From Linnemannia schmuckeri (taxonomy: Eukaryota > Mortierellomycota > Mortierellomycetes > Mortierellales > Mortierellaceae), in the NCBI GenBank assembly GCA_029449235.1, contig JANATG010000008.1, positions 1,240,001-1,304,000 of the forward strand: DNA of 64,000 bases, in the 5' to 3' direction. The translations under genes were made by a program, and so were the position numbers. Numbering within the stretch: the stretch's first letter is position 1; each line of letters opens with the position of its first letter. The notes under the pieces are model-generated. The model searched no databases. It saw nothing but the letters and a program-made list of their open reading frames with translations, and was not told the DNA's origin. Positions 11,920 to 23,100 of the stretch are shown here, one piece after another.

Positions 11920-13659
11920 CTTTTGTTGGTATGTAGAAGTGTTTGTTGGTTATGTTAGGTGGGGGGAGGTATGCGATATGTTGTTGTTGCTGTTGGATGA
12001 GGAGATGGTAGTGAAAAAGAAAAAAGGAAGTGAGAAAGAAAGAAAAAGAAGAAAGAAAGAGAAGGAAGAAAAGTAGAGAAATGACTGAATGGTAATAAAA
12101 AAAGTTACAAGGCGGCGAGTCGTTCTTTGCAGCCTCAATTGGCTTTTTTTTTTTTTTTGTCCGACGTTACGAGAGAGGGATGAAGAGAGAGTCTCGGTGG
12201 AAATGGGGTTCCATACGATACGTATTCCCCCGCCATTTTTCTTGTGGTTGAATGTGGTTGAGGGGTGAAAGAAAAAGGAATATTGCGGGTGGCCGACCGA
12301 GTACAGTGCCGTAGACTATTCAGTCTAATACGAACGGTGGTCCATGGACCGACCGAATTCAACTCTAGCGGAGTTGCACCATCGGGTTAATAATCGTCAA
12401 TTGAGAAAGTGACATAAACAGGTACCTGAAGGAAGGAGAAGAAGGTGAGGAGAGATAAACCACTGACGTTTCCTTTTCTTTCTTTTTGTTCTTTCTTTCT
12501 TTTCTTTGTCCAGGCATAACATCGTAGACACAAGTAGACGCGAAGCAGATAGTAGAGATTCTATGTAAGGACAGATACGTAACTGGTTGAATGCTACCTC
12601 TCCCCCCTTTCTATGCATCAAAGCACCGCTCTGCTTTGATCGATTAAATGAGCCTAACTCTTCCCGTTTCCCCCCTTTTTTCATTTCTGACCTATTCAAC
12701 TCTTCGCTCAGTCTACTTTACCCATGGGCGTGGCCACCCTAGGTAGAGCTAGAATGAGTTCCGTGACTGAACCTACGCTTTGTTGAGAAACAGATGAAGG
12801 GACTCCAAAAATCCAAAGCAAACAAGAAAGCAAGGAAACAAGGAAGCAAGAAAGCCAAGAAGCAAAGAAAAAATAAAGAATGGAAAATAAAAAAACAGAC
12901 GTCTTTTTCTCATAAACGAAGGAGGCATTCGCAAAAATGATCATTTGTACTCTCTCTCTCACACACGCGCACACACGCCACTCTATTCATATTCCCTTAG
13001 AAAAGTGGAAACTATAAAGAGGAAGAAGGAAAGGATAGAAAGGTAAAGAGGGAGTTTTGTATCATTGAAGTGAGATAGAGAGAAAAGAAAACGCAGAAAA
13101 ACACAACACCATGGTGGAGCCGTTGCACCCCCACATTCGGTCTGCAGATTCGACATTATTGCAGGCTCCTATCCTGTTGGTGCTTATTCGTATATACACA
13201 CCACCTGATGCTAATTTTTCGTCAAACTTTGCTCGTAGATCGTCCATGAGAAACACTTATCTTCGTTGCTCTAAATGCACCTTTCCCTATCAGCTGAGCC
13301 GAGCCGTAGAAGTCAACGAACGAAAAGTAAGTAAGAAAAGGTAACGTCGAGGCCATTTTGACGATCCTTTTCCTCCCGTGTTACTCTCGTCCTTTCGTTT
13401 CACAAATAGACAATAGAGAATCCAAAAGGCCACAACATTTTGCTTGTCTTGTTTTTTATTTTGAGCGTCAAACGAAAATTTCGCGTTTAACAGGTGATCT
13501 AACGCGTATTCAAATCTGTCTTGAATTTCGATTTCCCTCTCCATCCCTCGTGTTCGTGTTGTATCTTTTTGGTTACGCATAAAATAGTTAAGGAAATCAA
13601 CTTAGTCTGCGAGAGTTTTATTGTTGACAAGATCGGGCTGTTCTCGCAAGCCAATTATC
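11920..13659. other. Intergenic region between SET gene and His-rich remnant
   Basis: About 1.7 kb. It contains the SET gene promoter and A/G-rich plus-strand tracts (12000-12080, 12800-12900). Small frames on both strands (for example 13062-13256 on -, 13111-13344 on +) show no recognisable domain or conserved splice pattern, so no gene is called. Confidence 0.5.
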
Positions 13660-14429
13660 ATGTACAGTGCCGAGGAGGACCAAACCACCTTCGATGCCCT
13701 GGACAATGTCCCCACTACCATCGCTCCCCAGCAGGTCTACGTCGTCATGAGCTCCCCTTGCTCCAAAGATCTCCCCTCCAACTGTGTCGCCGTCCGTGCT
13801 TTGGATGCTCAGGCCGCCGAGGAGTCCGGTGAGAGGATCTTGGACAAGCGTGCAACCGAGCTTGAAGCCACTAGCAACGATGGCAAGCATAAGAAGCACT
13901 ACCACCATCATCGTCATCACCATAGCAAGCACCACTGCCGTCATCACGGCAAGCGCCATCATGGTAAGCACCACCATGGCAAGAAGTATGGTCATGATCA
14001 TGGCCACGGCTACGGTTACCACGGTCACCACGGTGGCGGAAACGAGCACCCCTACAAAGACCTCTGTGTTGCCGGCGGCGACTTCTGCGGTTCCAAGCTC
14101 TACGGACGCGACTTTGATGCTAAGACCACTACCGTTGCACTGCTATCGGCGAACACCCAGTTGTTGTCCTTGCTGATGCCAGGATCTGTGATGGCACTAT
14201 TGAGCCTCCAGGCCCTAATGACTGTACGTGCTCCAGCGGTAGCAAAGGTCCCGTTTGCGGCTCCCAGCTTCCTGCTGCCCGTAAGGCTAAAGAAAGAAAG
14301 AGATTATGCACGGGCCAGATACTCCCATATCAAATTGAAAACGAAAGAACAGACTTGTATTTTGTGAATGAAAGAGCGAAGAGAAAGAGGCAGTGGAAAG
14401 GAAATGAGGAAATGCGAAGAGCTAACTAG
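13660..14429 (+). pseudogene. Frameshifted His/Cys-rich protein remnant
   Basis: I do not recognise the family. From the ATG at 13660 the frame encodes an acidic N-terminal part, then a His/Lys/Gly-rich block (about 13890-14050, many HH and HGK units) that could bind metal. A Cys motif follows (DLCVAGGDFCGSKLYG). Near 14113-14130 the coding pattern moves to the third forward frame, which continues with CTCSSGSKGPVCGSQL. This second copy of the C-x(n)-CGS-x-L pattern runs until a TAG at 14427. The original frame runs to 14366 with unrelated, basic sequence. No GT-AG intron fits between the two frames, so a single-base indel (mutation or assembly error) is likely. No signal peptide is visible and the frame is closed by a TAG at 13603. 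It converges on NTE1. Confidence 0.55.
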
Positions 14430-17400
14430 ATTGAATTGCGTCGGATACGCTTGCCACCGCGGCCTTTGGCGCTTTCCTTCTCCGCTAGCAAGTCGCCTAG
14501 TCGGCCTTCCTTCTTCCACTTCTCCAGCATCTCCTTTCCATACTCATAGCCGACCTCACAGATCTCCAGGAACCGTCCAAACTCTAATGTCCCAAAATCC
14601 TGGACGGGGGGCTTGAAGTAGAAGAACTGTCCGGGGGTCGCCTTGGCCGCCTCCAGCTGCTTGACACTCGACACATACGCCAGTCGCGATTGCAGATCCG
14701 CCAAGTTGGGAATGTTCCGATACACATTCGAGAAGGGGTTCCAGCGGTTCAAGAGGACAAGCCACCCAGAAAGACTGTCGCCATAGTTGTGAAGCGTCGT
14801 GTCGTCGTCACTTCCGACATCGACCGCAAAGATGGTATTAGCGCCCAGGGACTTCATGAACTCGACCGGCAGGTTGTCCATGTACCCTCCATCGACCAGC
14901 ATGTGTCCGTTATCGCACAGCGGCGGCAAGAAACCTGACAAGGACATTGACGCGCGGATGTAGCGCCATGCATATCCCGCTTGGTGCATCTCCATCCTCG
15001 AGAACGTAATGTTGGTAGTGTTGCAGTAGTACGACAGCCAAAAGTCCTGGATCTGGGTGTCGCTGAAGCACTTCCAGATACCTCGATTGAACGCATGTCC
15101 AGTCGTCCACGACGTCACCGGGTATGTAAAATCGGCCACCATACGCCACTTGGCCGCCATTCGTCCCGCAAACATCTTGGCGCGTCCAAAGATGGCCACA
15201 TTGTCCGACTCACGCGCATAGAGACCTCCGATGAAGGCGCCCATACTGGTGCCACCGACGATGTCGATCGGAATGCCAGCCTCCTCCAGCGCCTTGATAA
15301 CACCGATATGGGCAATTCCACGAGCACCGCCTCCGCCCAAGACCAAGCCGACAGTTTGTCCAGTCAATCGTCGAGCCAACCGGGCAAAGTCACTCCTGTT
15401 CCCATTGAACGCAGGACTCTTCTGCGAGTTGCTGTGTCGAATATTGGTGTAAAATTTTTCCAGATGGTCCTTGAGGTTCATGATGGTCTTTTTCCTGGCC
15501 TGGTCGCTCAACAAAGTAGGACCCTTGTACGGCATTTGGATGTGGTGGTGCGCATGGACCCACACTCTGGATTTCAGCCACGCCGCCGTCGATCCAGGAG
15601 CGCAGTGTCGATTTGCATGCAGCAGAACCAATTCCTTGCGCGCCGTCGTCTTCATGCTGACCAAAAGTCGCTCATAGTCACCCACCGCAGGATCCTCGTC
15701 ACCATGACCGATCAGCAGAATACAGTCAGCCTGTCGGATACAAGTCTGAGTCCAAGGAGATGTCAGGCCACCGTCAGCGAGATAGAGAACAATCTGCGCT
15801 TGCTCCTCCTGTTCGTTCAGCCAGTTGTCCAATTTGAGCTTTCCAATCTTGGTGAAAGCGTGCTTGCCAAGTAGACCCATTACCGTGCTGTGATTCAGCA
15901 GAGTGGCAGTCGACCCAATCCCAATCAGCGCAGAGCGAAGTCGATCTGCAAATTCGGCCACGGGAACACTGGACGAAACGGGCATAATTCCAATGGTCCT
16001 GAGATTGGAGTTGTTGATAGCCGAGTCAGGAGTAACGCCACCAGACTTGATATTAGAGCCCATCTTCAATGCATCGCTAGCTCTCTGAGCGATCAGTCTC
16101 GAAATGCGAATAGTGATCTCTGGGTGTCGCTGCGCCAACGCGTTGAAGAGCGATTTGGGCATCCTCGCCACCTCCGTGTCCCGAATGGCGTGCAGAGTCG
16201 AAGGGAAGGGCGTACCCATCAGGACCTCCATCTCTCCGACCGACTCGCCCTGACTGAACTCGCCCAGGATCTCGATCTTGCCTGGTTCCTTCTCCAGGAT
16301 CGTACGCAGTCGTCCGTTCAACACAATGTAGATCGAATCACAGTCGTCGCCCTGTCGATGAAGCACCTGGCTGGCGTTGATTTGCATCCATTCCATCGCG
16401 TAATCCAGATGAAGCACTAAACAAGGAAATAAGTAAAAGTTCAAAAGTGTTGGTATAATCATTGATATGCGGCTAAAATTGTTAGAATACTTCACGCCTA
16501 TTACTGTCAAGACTTACCGATAGGAGAGACCAAGGTGATGAGCCGCTTGGCAAGGGTCAAGAGAATAGTTGGGTTACGCTCCATGACGCGATCCAGGGCA
16601 GCCTTGGACAGATAACCAACATAGGCGTTGGTGTGTGCACTGACAGTCACAAAAGACGGGTACCCAGAGAGGGCCGAAAGATAGCCAGCCAGCCCTCCTG
16701 CTTGAATCGAGAACAGTGGATGCGCCCGCTTCTTGTGAATGGATCCGCCGTTAGCAATGGTGATGGCTGGTTTTGTCGAACTCGTAAGATTTGCCTTGAG
16801 GTCCAAGGAGGAGAGGTGGTGTCCAAACATGTTTGTCGGCAAATCTGTCGTCTTCTTCTCCTGCTTTGGCTGCTGCATGGGCGATATCGACACATCCAAG
16901 ACTCCGTCAATGACAAAGAATAGTCCTGCGTTTCGCTCGCCCTCCTCGACCAGAATCGCTCCTGCTGGGAAGTACATGATCTCGACATCATTCTCCATCT
17001 CGCTCATGACCGACGGAACAGTCGAGGACGAGTTGGAGGTGTTCAAGTCCTCCATGCCCATGCTGGCCGTATCCGAGTTGGTCGTGGAAGATCCAGTCTT
17101 GCGCATTGGGTAGCCTCCAAACCCGCTCGAGCCCGTCATGCTTGCCTGGAACATGGCCGAAAAGTAGTCCGAGCTTCCAGTCGTCTTCAAATCTGGTCGC
17201 AAGTTAGGCTTTGAAGGAGGAGACTGCACAAGACCGATGCTTCTTGAGAGGCACTCCATGACTTGGTCCCGCAAATAGCTGTCCTCTTCCTCGTTGTCGC
17301 CCATCAACGCACTGAATCCAGATCCATGACGGACGTGTTCACCACTGTCGATAGCAGGCGTCAGTGCATTGGGGCTGTTGCTCGTAGACCTTCCGTCCAT

Positions 17401-17914
17401 GCCATTTGTGCCCTATAACCATCACAGTGTGAGTTATTGCATTGTTAATCGTTATCCGCAGGCACAAAAAACAAAGCATAAAATTTTACAGATGTTCCTC
17501 TTACCAAGCGACTAGCACGCTTGCGCGAGTTCCTCATGCGGATAGCAATAGGATGATCATCGTCGTCGCTCTCATCCCGAACGGCGCTGAACTTTGCCTT
17601 GAGGTATTCCATCGTCTTAGGCCGGAAGAAATCTGGTGGCAAACCATAGCTCCCGATCTCGTTGATGCTCCGCTCCATCCTCAATAAGTCCTTGGTCAGA
17701 CCCAGATACTTGTGTCCCGTCAGCAGGGTTACTCGTTGGAACCGAATCAGAATGACCTGCACAATGTGCGCAGCTGCTTGTGGGAATTTTTGTGTCAAAC
17801 GGTGGAAAGCTTCCGCTGGGATAACGGCGAGTGTGGTATCGACCATAGCCTTGGCGACAATCACACGTCGCTTCATCTTGGGAGGCTTATAGCTCGAAGA
17901 AGGAGTAGGAGAGG

Positions 17915-17951
<37 letters not shown>

Positions 17952-19454
17952 ATGTTGATATCGCTCCTGTCTCGACGCTGGCGGATACTCTGAATCTTCG
18001 AAGCCATGAATGTCCGACTGGCGCGGGGTCATGTCTAGCCCGTCAGATGACTCTACCGCAGGGGTGCCATCGTCCTCAAAGAGCGCCATGTGATCCGGGT
18101 TGGAGAGCGGACTGGTCGGGGTGTGGATGGCAGCCTTGGTTCGAAGTCCGTGTCCGTGAGCAGCAGAAGAATGTTTCTTCTTCCCAGAAGAGAAGGTGGG
18201 TGGTGAGAGGGACGAGCCGCCCTCGTGCTTCTTGCGCTGGTCAAATTGGGTCGAGGTCAATGTCGGACTGATGGGATCCTCGCCATCGTTGTTGCTGTTG
18301 TTATTGCTGTTGTTGTTAAGATTATTGCTGCTGTTCTGTCGGCTCCTTGGGTCGGACCGCTTGAATTCCTTCAAGGGCTCATCCTCGTGGCGTAATTTAA
18401 CATTTTCCGTAAATAGCGACAGGATCGTAAACAGACTGCTGAGCGTGCCTCCGTTTTTGACCTCGTTCAAGAGTTGATATCCGTTATCTGGGTCGTCCCA
18501 AGAGGTCGAGTCGACTGTTTCATCCTCGTCATGTCCGTCCTCTTCATCCTTGACCACCTGCTCATATACCTGAACACAGCCATCGACGACAATGTAAAAT
18601 GACTTTTCAAGGTCCGGGTTCTGCAGGATGGTGTCACCAGCGGGCAAACGACGCGTCTGGAGGTGTCGAGCCAGTTCGTGGAAAACGGGTTGTTCGAGGT
18701 AGCCAAAGATTTTGATGCTGGAGAGAAAGGCGCTAAGGAACTCGTCGGGGTAGCTCAGGCTCTCCTTCTCCTCCTGGGGGCTTTTGAAGGGATTGTCGGG
18801 ATGTAAATCGAACGAAGAACCGTGCTTGCCTTGACCCGTCTTTGGGAGGCGAGAGTACTTTGTGAGGACGCGGTACCGGATCACTGCCCAGGCGAGGAAG
18901 GCGACAAAGGCAATGCCTATGAGCAAGGTGGTGAAGGTGAGGTGGAGTGTGAAGGACCACGACAAGAGGCGGTAGAGGGCCGTAGGGAGAGTCATTGTCA
19001 TGAAGGTCAACAGGGTGACCGAGAGGGAGAAGAGCGACCGGATGGCTCCCAATGGGGTGACAGGTTGCTCGGCGTCGTGGATTGAACCCTGGTGATTATG
19101 TCGGTGGTGCAGTGGTTGATGGTGCTCCTGTGGCTGTTGTTGTTGATGATCCTGGTGGACATTGATGTGGATATGACTGTCATGAGCGAGCTTTGAATCC
19201 AGAGGTGGCTCTACGACCGAGGAAGCAGCAGCAGCAGCAGCGACGACGGCAATAGCAGAGGTGGCAGCTGATGCGAATGCTGTTGTTGTTGTTGTGAGTG
19301 TAGGAGCGAGAGAGAGGGAGGAGGTAGAAGAGGAAGTTGTCACTGCAGTAGCAGCAGCAGAGGCTGTGGAGAGGATGGCAGTAGCGGCTGTGGAGAGAAG
19401 CGATGCCGCGGCGAGAAATGAGTCTGGAGTGTTGTTGTCGACCAGAAGCGACAT
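14426..19454 (-). CDS. NTE1: Lysophospholipase NTE1 (patatin-like, cNMP-binding domains)
   Basis: Fungal neuropathy-target-esterase homologue, a membrane phospholipase B that deacylates phosphatidylcholine and lysophosphatidylcholine. In yeast it sits in the ER (family knowledge). Three exons, 17505-19454, 16518-17412 and 14426-16416, give 1611 aa with consistent phases. A Ser/Ala/Thr-rich leader precedes two membrane segments (about residues 140-165 and 168-192). Three cyclic-nucleotide-binding-like domains follow, the first split by a long low-complexity insert with a poly-Gln run. The patatin domain has the oxyanion motif GGGGARGIAHIG (about 1309-1320), the nucleophile elbow GTSMG (Ser about 1339) and the dyad Asp in VDGGYMDN (about 1457). 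The start is the first ATG after a closed upstream region. A Ty3/Gypsy element sits 250 bp upstream in the same orientation. Confidence 0.96.
17917..17950 (-). repeat. CAG (poly-Gln) repeat in NTE1 exon 1
   Basis: A near-perfect CAG/CTG trinucleotide run encodes about twelve glutamines in the low-complexity insert of NTE1. Pure CAG codons suggest a length-variable tract. Confidence 0.9.
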
Positions 19455-19704
19455 TGTGAAGAAGGTGTTTTGGTTGTTTAGAGTAAAAGTGTGAATGCAA
19501 TGGCGTGAATGGGAGATCTCGCGGAGAGAGAGCGAGGGTTTAGGAAGGGTTCGTGTGAGGAGGGAGGGAAAGACGTCAAGGAAGGAGTCAAGGAAAGAGT
19601 CAAGAAAGGGAGAGAAAGAAGTTGAAGAAGAAAGAAGAACAAGAAAGAAGAAATGAAGAAAAAGAAACAGAAGGCCCTTTTATTGGCATTATCACGGCAT
19701 ACGT
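19455..19704 (-). promoter_or_regulatory. Remaining NTE1 proximal promoter and leader
   Basis: 250 bp between the NTE1 start codon and the left LTR. It is pyrimidine-rich on the coding strand with many CTT/TTC units (19590-19680). Anything further upstream of NTE1 has been pushed about 6 kb away by the retrotransposon. Confidence 0.45.
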
Positions 19705-20089
19705 TGTTACTCAGGGAGAGGGTCGAAGGCCAGAGTTATAGGACCGCTGTTAAGACCTCAATTGGTACGGGGTAGTGATAGTAATGTCCTAATGGAACCA
19801 CACGAAACAATATACTGTAGCACGCCAACGAAACTCTTGTCAGTATTGCTCTCGTCCAAGAAGTGATGTGTAAAAGGACCTTCTATTCATAATATCAAAG
19901 AGGGGGTTTGTACCTGTAGCACGCCAACGAAACTCTTGTCAGTATTGCTCTCGTCCAAGAAGTGATGTGTAAAAGGACAAAGAGCAGACAAGAGGGCTGG
20001 GCGCACTACTAATACTATGTCTACAAAGAATATGACTGCTAATCTAAGGCATCGCCACCGCTGCCTAGCCGCCACCTTATTTTGCAACA
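19705..20089 (-). repeat. 3' LTR of the Ty3/Gypsy element
   Basis: 385-bp LTR downstream of gag-pol. It contains a 65-bp direct repeat (19815-19879 and 19914-19978, period 99). Because LTRs carry promoter sequences, this copy could start transcripts toward NTE1, whose start codon lies 250 bp further along the same strand. Confidence 0.93.
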
Positions 20090-20105
20090 GTTTCTACCTC
20101 CCTCA
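20090..20105 (-). other. Candidate polypurine tract
   Basis: On the element strand, a purine-rich run (GAGGGAGGTAGAAAC) directly abuts the 3' LTR, the expected position of the plus-strand primer for LTR-element reverse transcription. Confidence 0.7.
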
Positions 20106-20138
20106 GATGGGATGCCCGTCCCCTGACAATTCACATCT

Positions 20139-23100
20139 TCACCCCTTCCTTCCCTCCCTCACTCTCCTTTCCACTACCTTCTTCATCATATCACCACTCA
20201 GTGTCTCCACTCCTTCCTTGGTTCCATAATGAGTCCGGCCTGTTTTTACGCCATATGCGCCTGTTCGACCAACCCAAACGACCTCAAAAGGCCCTAACCA
20301 ACGAGGGGTAAGTTTCCTTCCAAAGCCCGACACAAACGCAAGGTTGAAAACCCATACACGTTCACCTTTTTCGAACTTGACGACCTTAACACGACGATCA
20401 TAATAGCGCTTTGTCTTCTCGTTCGCATTCATCCGGTTCTCATATGCCAACTCTCGCAGCCCCTCCCGACGACAAACAAATCGGGCCATCGCTCCCTCCA
20501 GCTCCTTATGTACGGGTTCGATTCCACCGGTGGTCATAAACAGACGATCGTCACTGAAAGACCGACGCAGTGCAGAACGACCAACGAAGCCCATCAACGC
20601 TTCCGAGGGTGAGATCTTGGTACTGCCAACGACGCGGTGGTTAATGTCGTACACTGCCTTGGGTAAAAGAACGTCCCATTCGACTCCTGTCGAGATGCTC
20701 CTGCGCAATCTCTCCTCAATCAACTTGTTGGTGGCCTCAACCTGACCCTGGCTCTGTGGATGCCTAGTGGATCCGACCAAGTGCTTGATACCCCATGCCT
20801 CACACATCTCCTTGAAATCTGCCCTGAACGCTGGCCCTCCATCGCTCCGAATGACCATAGGAAGACCGAACCGACACATGATCGACAAGAAAAGGGCTGC
20901 CTTGACGCTCGCGGCACTCTTATTCGGAATGGCGCAGGCCTCTGTCCACTTGGTAAATGAGTCCGTAAACACAACAATCGACGTCATTCCTCTTGTCGTC
21001 CTGGGCAAATCCTCGATTAAATCGACAAACAGAATCTCGAACGGAAAATCCGGCGTCGATGGGTGAAGCTTGTTGTGCTTCTCTCTGGGACCGAACTGCT
21101 GACACCGACGACACGACTTGACCCAATCGAACACATCCTTTCTCATTGTCGGCCACCATCCTTGAGCTCGAATTGCTGTCAGAGTTGCCTCCGCTCCATA
21201 ATGGCCTCCAACATCATGTGCCCACGACAGCTTCTCCTCCACCTCTGACTCTACTACGCACTGCTTCTCAACGTTGTCGGCGTCCCGATACAGTAACCCT
21301 TTCTGTGTATCGATCCTAAAACGAAATGCCCTCCTCTTGGCTCTCCTCGCCTCATTGTAGTCTTCCAGCCTCAGAGTCCCAGTCGTCAGATAGGTAAATA
21401 TGTTCCTGTACCATTCACACCTTGCCCATTTGCTATCCATCGAAGCCGCTCTCATACTCAGACACTCAGGCATCTCATCATCAATATCATCCCCCGCAAC
21501 CTCTTCCCTAACCATCAACCTACTCATGCCATCGGCGTTTCCATTCTTGGTTCCAGGCTTGGTCCGAATGGTAAGATCGAATTCCGCCAAAGTCATCTGC
21601 CATCTTGCCGGACGCCCAGTCAGATCGGTCTTGGAGAACAGCCACTTCAACGGCGCATGGTCAGTAAACACAACTACCGATCGACCCAAAATGTATGGCC
21701 TGAACTTCTTGACCGAGAATACAATCGCCAGGCACTCCTTCTCAAATGTGGAATAATTCAACTCGGGGCCGCGAAGTGTCTTGCTGTAAAAGAATACAGG
21801 CCTGATCTCTCCGTTCTCGTCCTCCTGTTCCAGTACTGACCCAACCGCATAGTCGCAAGCATCGCAGGGCATGAGCCAATCGCGCCCAAAGTCGGGGCCC
21901 TTGAGGACTGGCGATGTCATGATCGCTTTCTGCAGGTTTCTCATTGATTCCACCTGCTCGAAGCCCATTACAAACACTACTCCTTTCCGCAACAACCGAT
22001 TCAACGGCTCCGCCAGCTTCGCATACACCCAGATGAACCGACGGTAGTATCCAGTTAACCCCAAGAACGCCCTCACCTGCCCTTTAGAGTCCATGATCAC
22101 GAAGTTGAGGACCTTCTCAACTTTGTCGGGCATGACCTGGATTCCATCTCGTCCAACAATATGTCCTGTGAATTCAACTTTGTCGTATCCGAAATGGAGC
22201 TTGGAGGCCTTGTATTTAACGCCACCTTTCCTAGCTGCGGCAAATGTCCGACCCAAACCATCCAAGTGTTCGTCCCATCCCATGTCTCTGTTACAGACGT
22301 CGTCCATGTATGCGTTCAACACAGTACCGATCAGGTTGCCGTAGACCTTCTGGACAAAACGACTGAACGTGTGTGGTGCATTCTTGAGACCAAACGGCAT
22401 GACGGTGTAAGCATAAGTTCCGAACGGTGTCCTAAAGCCTAGATACTTGCGATGCTCCTTCTTTACTCCGATGACGTAGTAGCCTTGAAACCCATCCAGA
22501 CTGGAATAGTAACGGTGACCGGCCAGCTCATCTAGAATATGCTCGATGTTCGGAAGAGGCCAACTCTCTCTCTCAGTGACCTTGTTCAGACCGACATAGG
22601 CGACACACTTTCTAATGCTCCCATCCTTTTTCGACGCCAGGGACAATGGCGCGCACCACTCGGACTCCATCTCAACGATCTTGCCTGTAGCTAGCTCCTC
22701 TGAAATACTCTTCTTGAGAAACTCCATCTCCTTGGGCGAGTATCGCGGCGACCATCCAACGTATACCGGCTTCGATCCAGGAGCGACATTGACCTCGTGC
22801 TCTAAGACGGTGGTGACCTCCAATTCCTGCATGTCCATTGTAAACCGGTCTCTGTTCCGTTCCAAAAGCTCAATCATCTGTACCCGTTTCTCCATCTCCA
22901 ATGCGGGATTGATGTCGACTACTACATCTCCGACCTTGAAATGCGGCAACTCAGGCGACTCCATAGGAGATGACACCGGCGACTCCTTGCTCTGCAGGCT
23001 AATAGTCTCCACAGACCTTGCCTTGATCGATATGTCTGACAGCTCGAAGGACCGTACTCGCATGGCTCGAAACCCTTCTTTGGTGTCTCCTGCAGACTCA

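Noticed and set aside
13062..13580. Small minus-strand frames between the SET gene and the His-rich remnant
   Set aside because: No start context, no shared intron phases, and no recognisable domain. They could be an old gene fragment but cannot be supported.
14981..15874. 297-codon plus-strand open frame
   Set aside because: Antisense to the patatin and cNMP domains of NTE1. The sequence is a shadow of the conserved protein.
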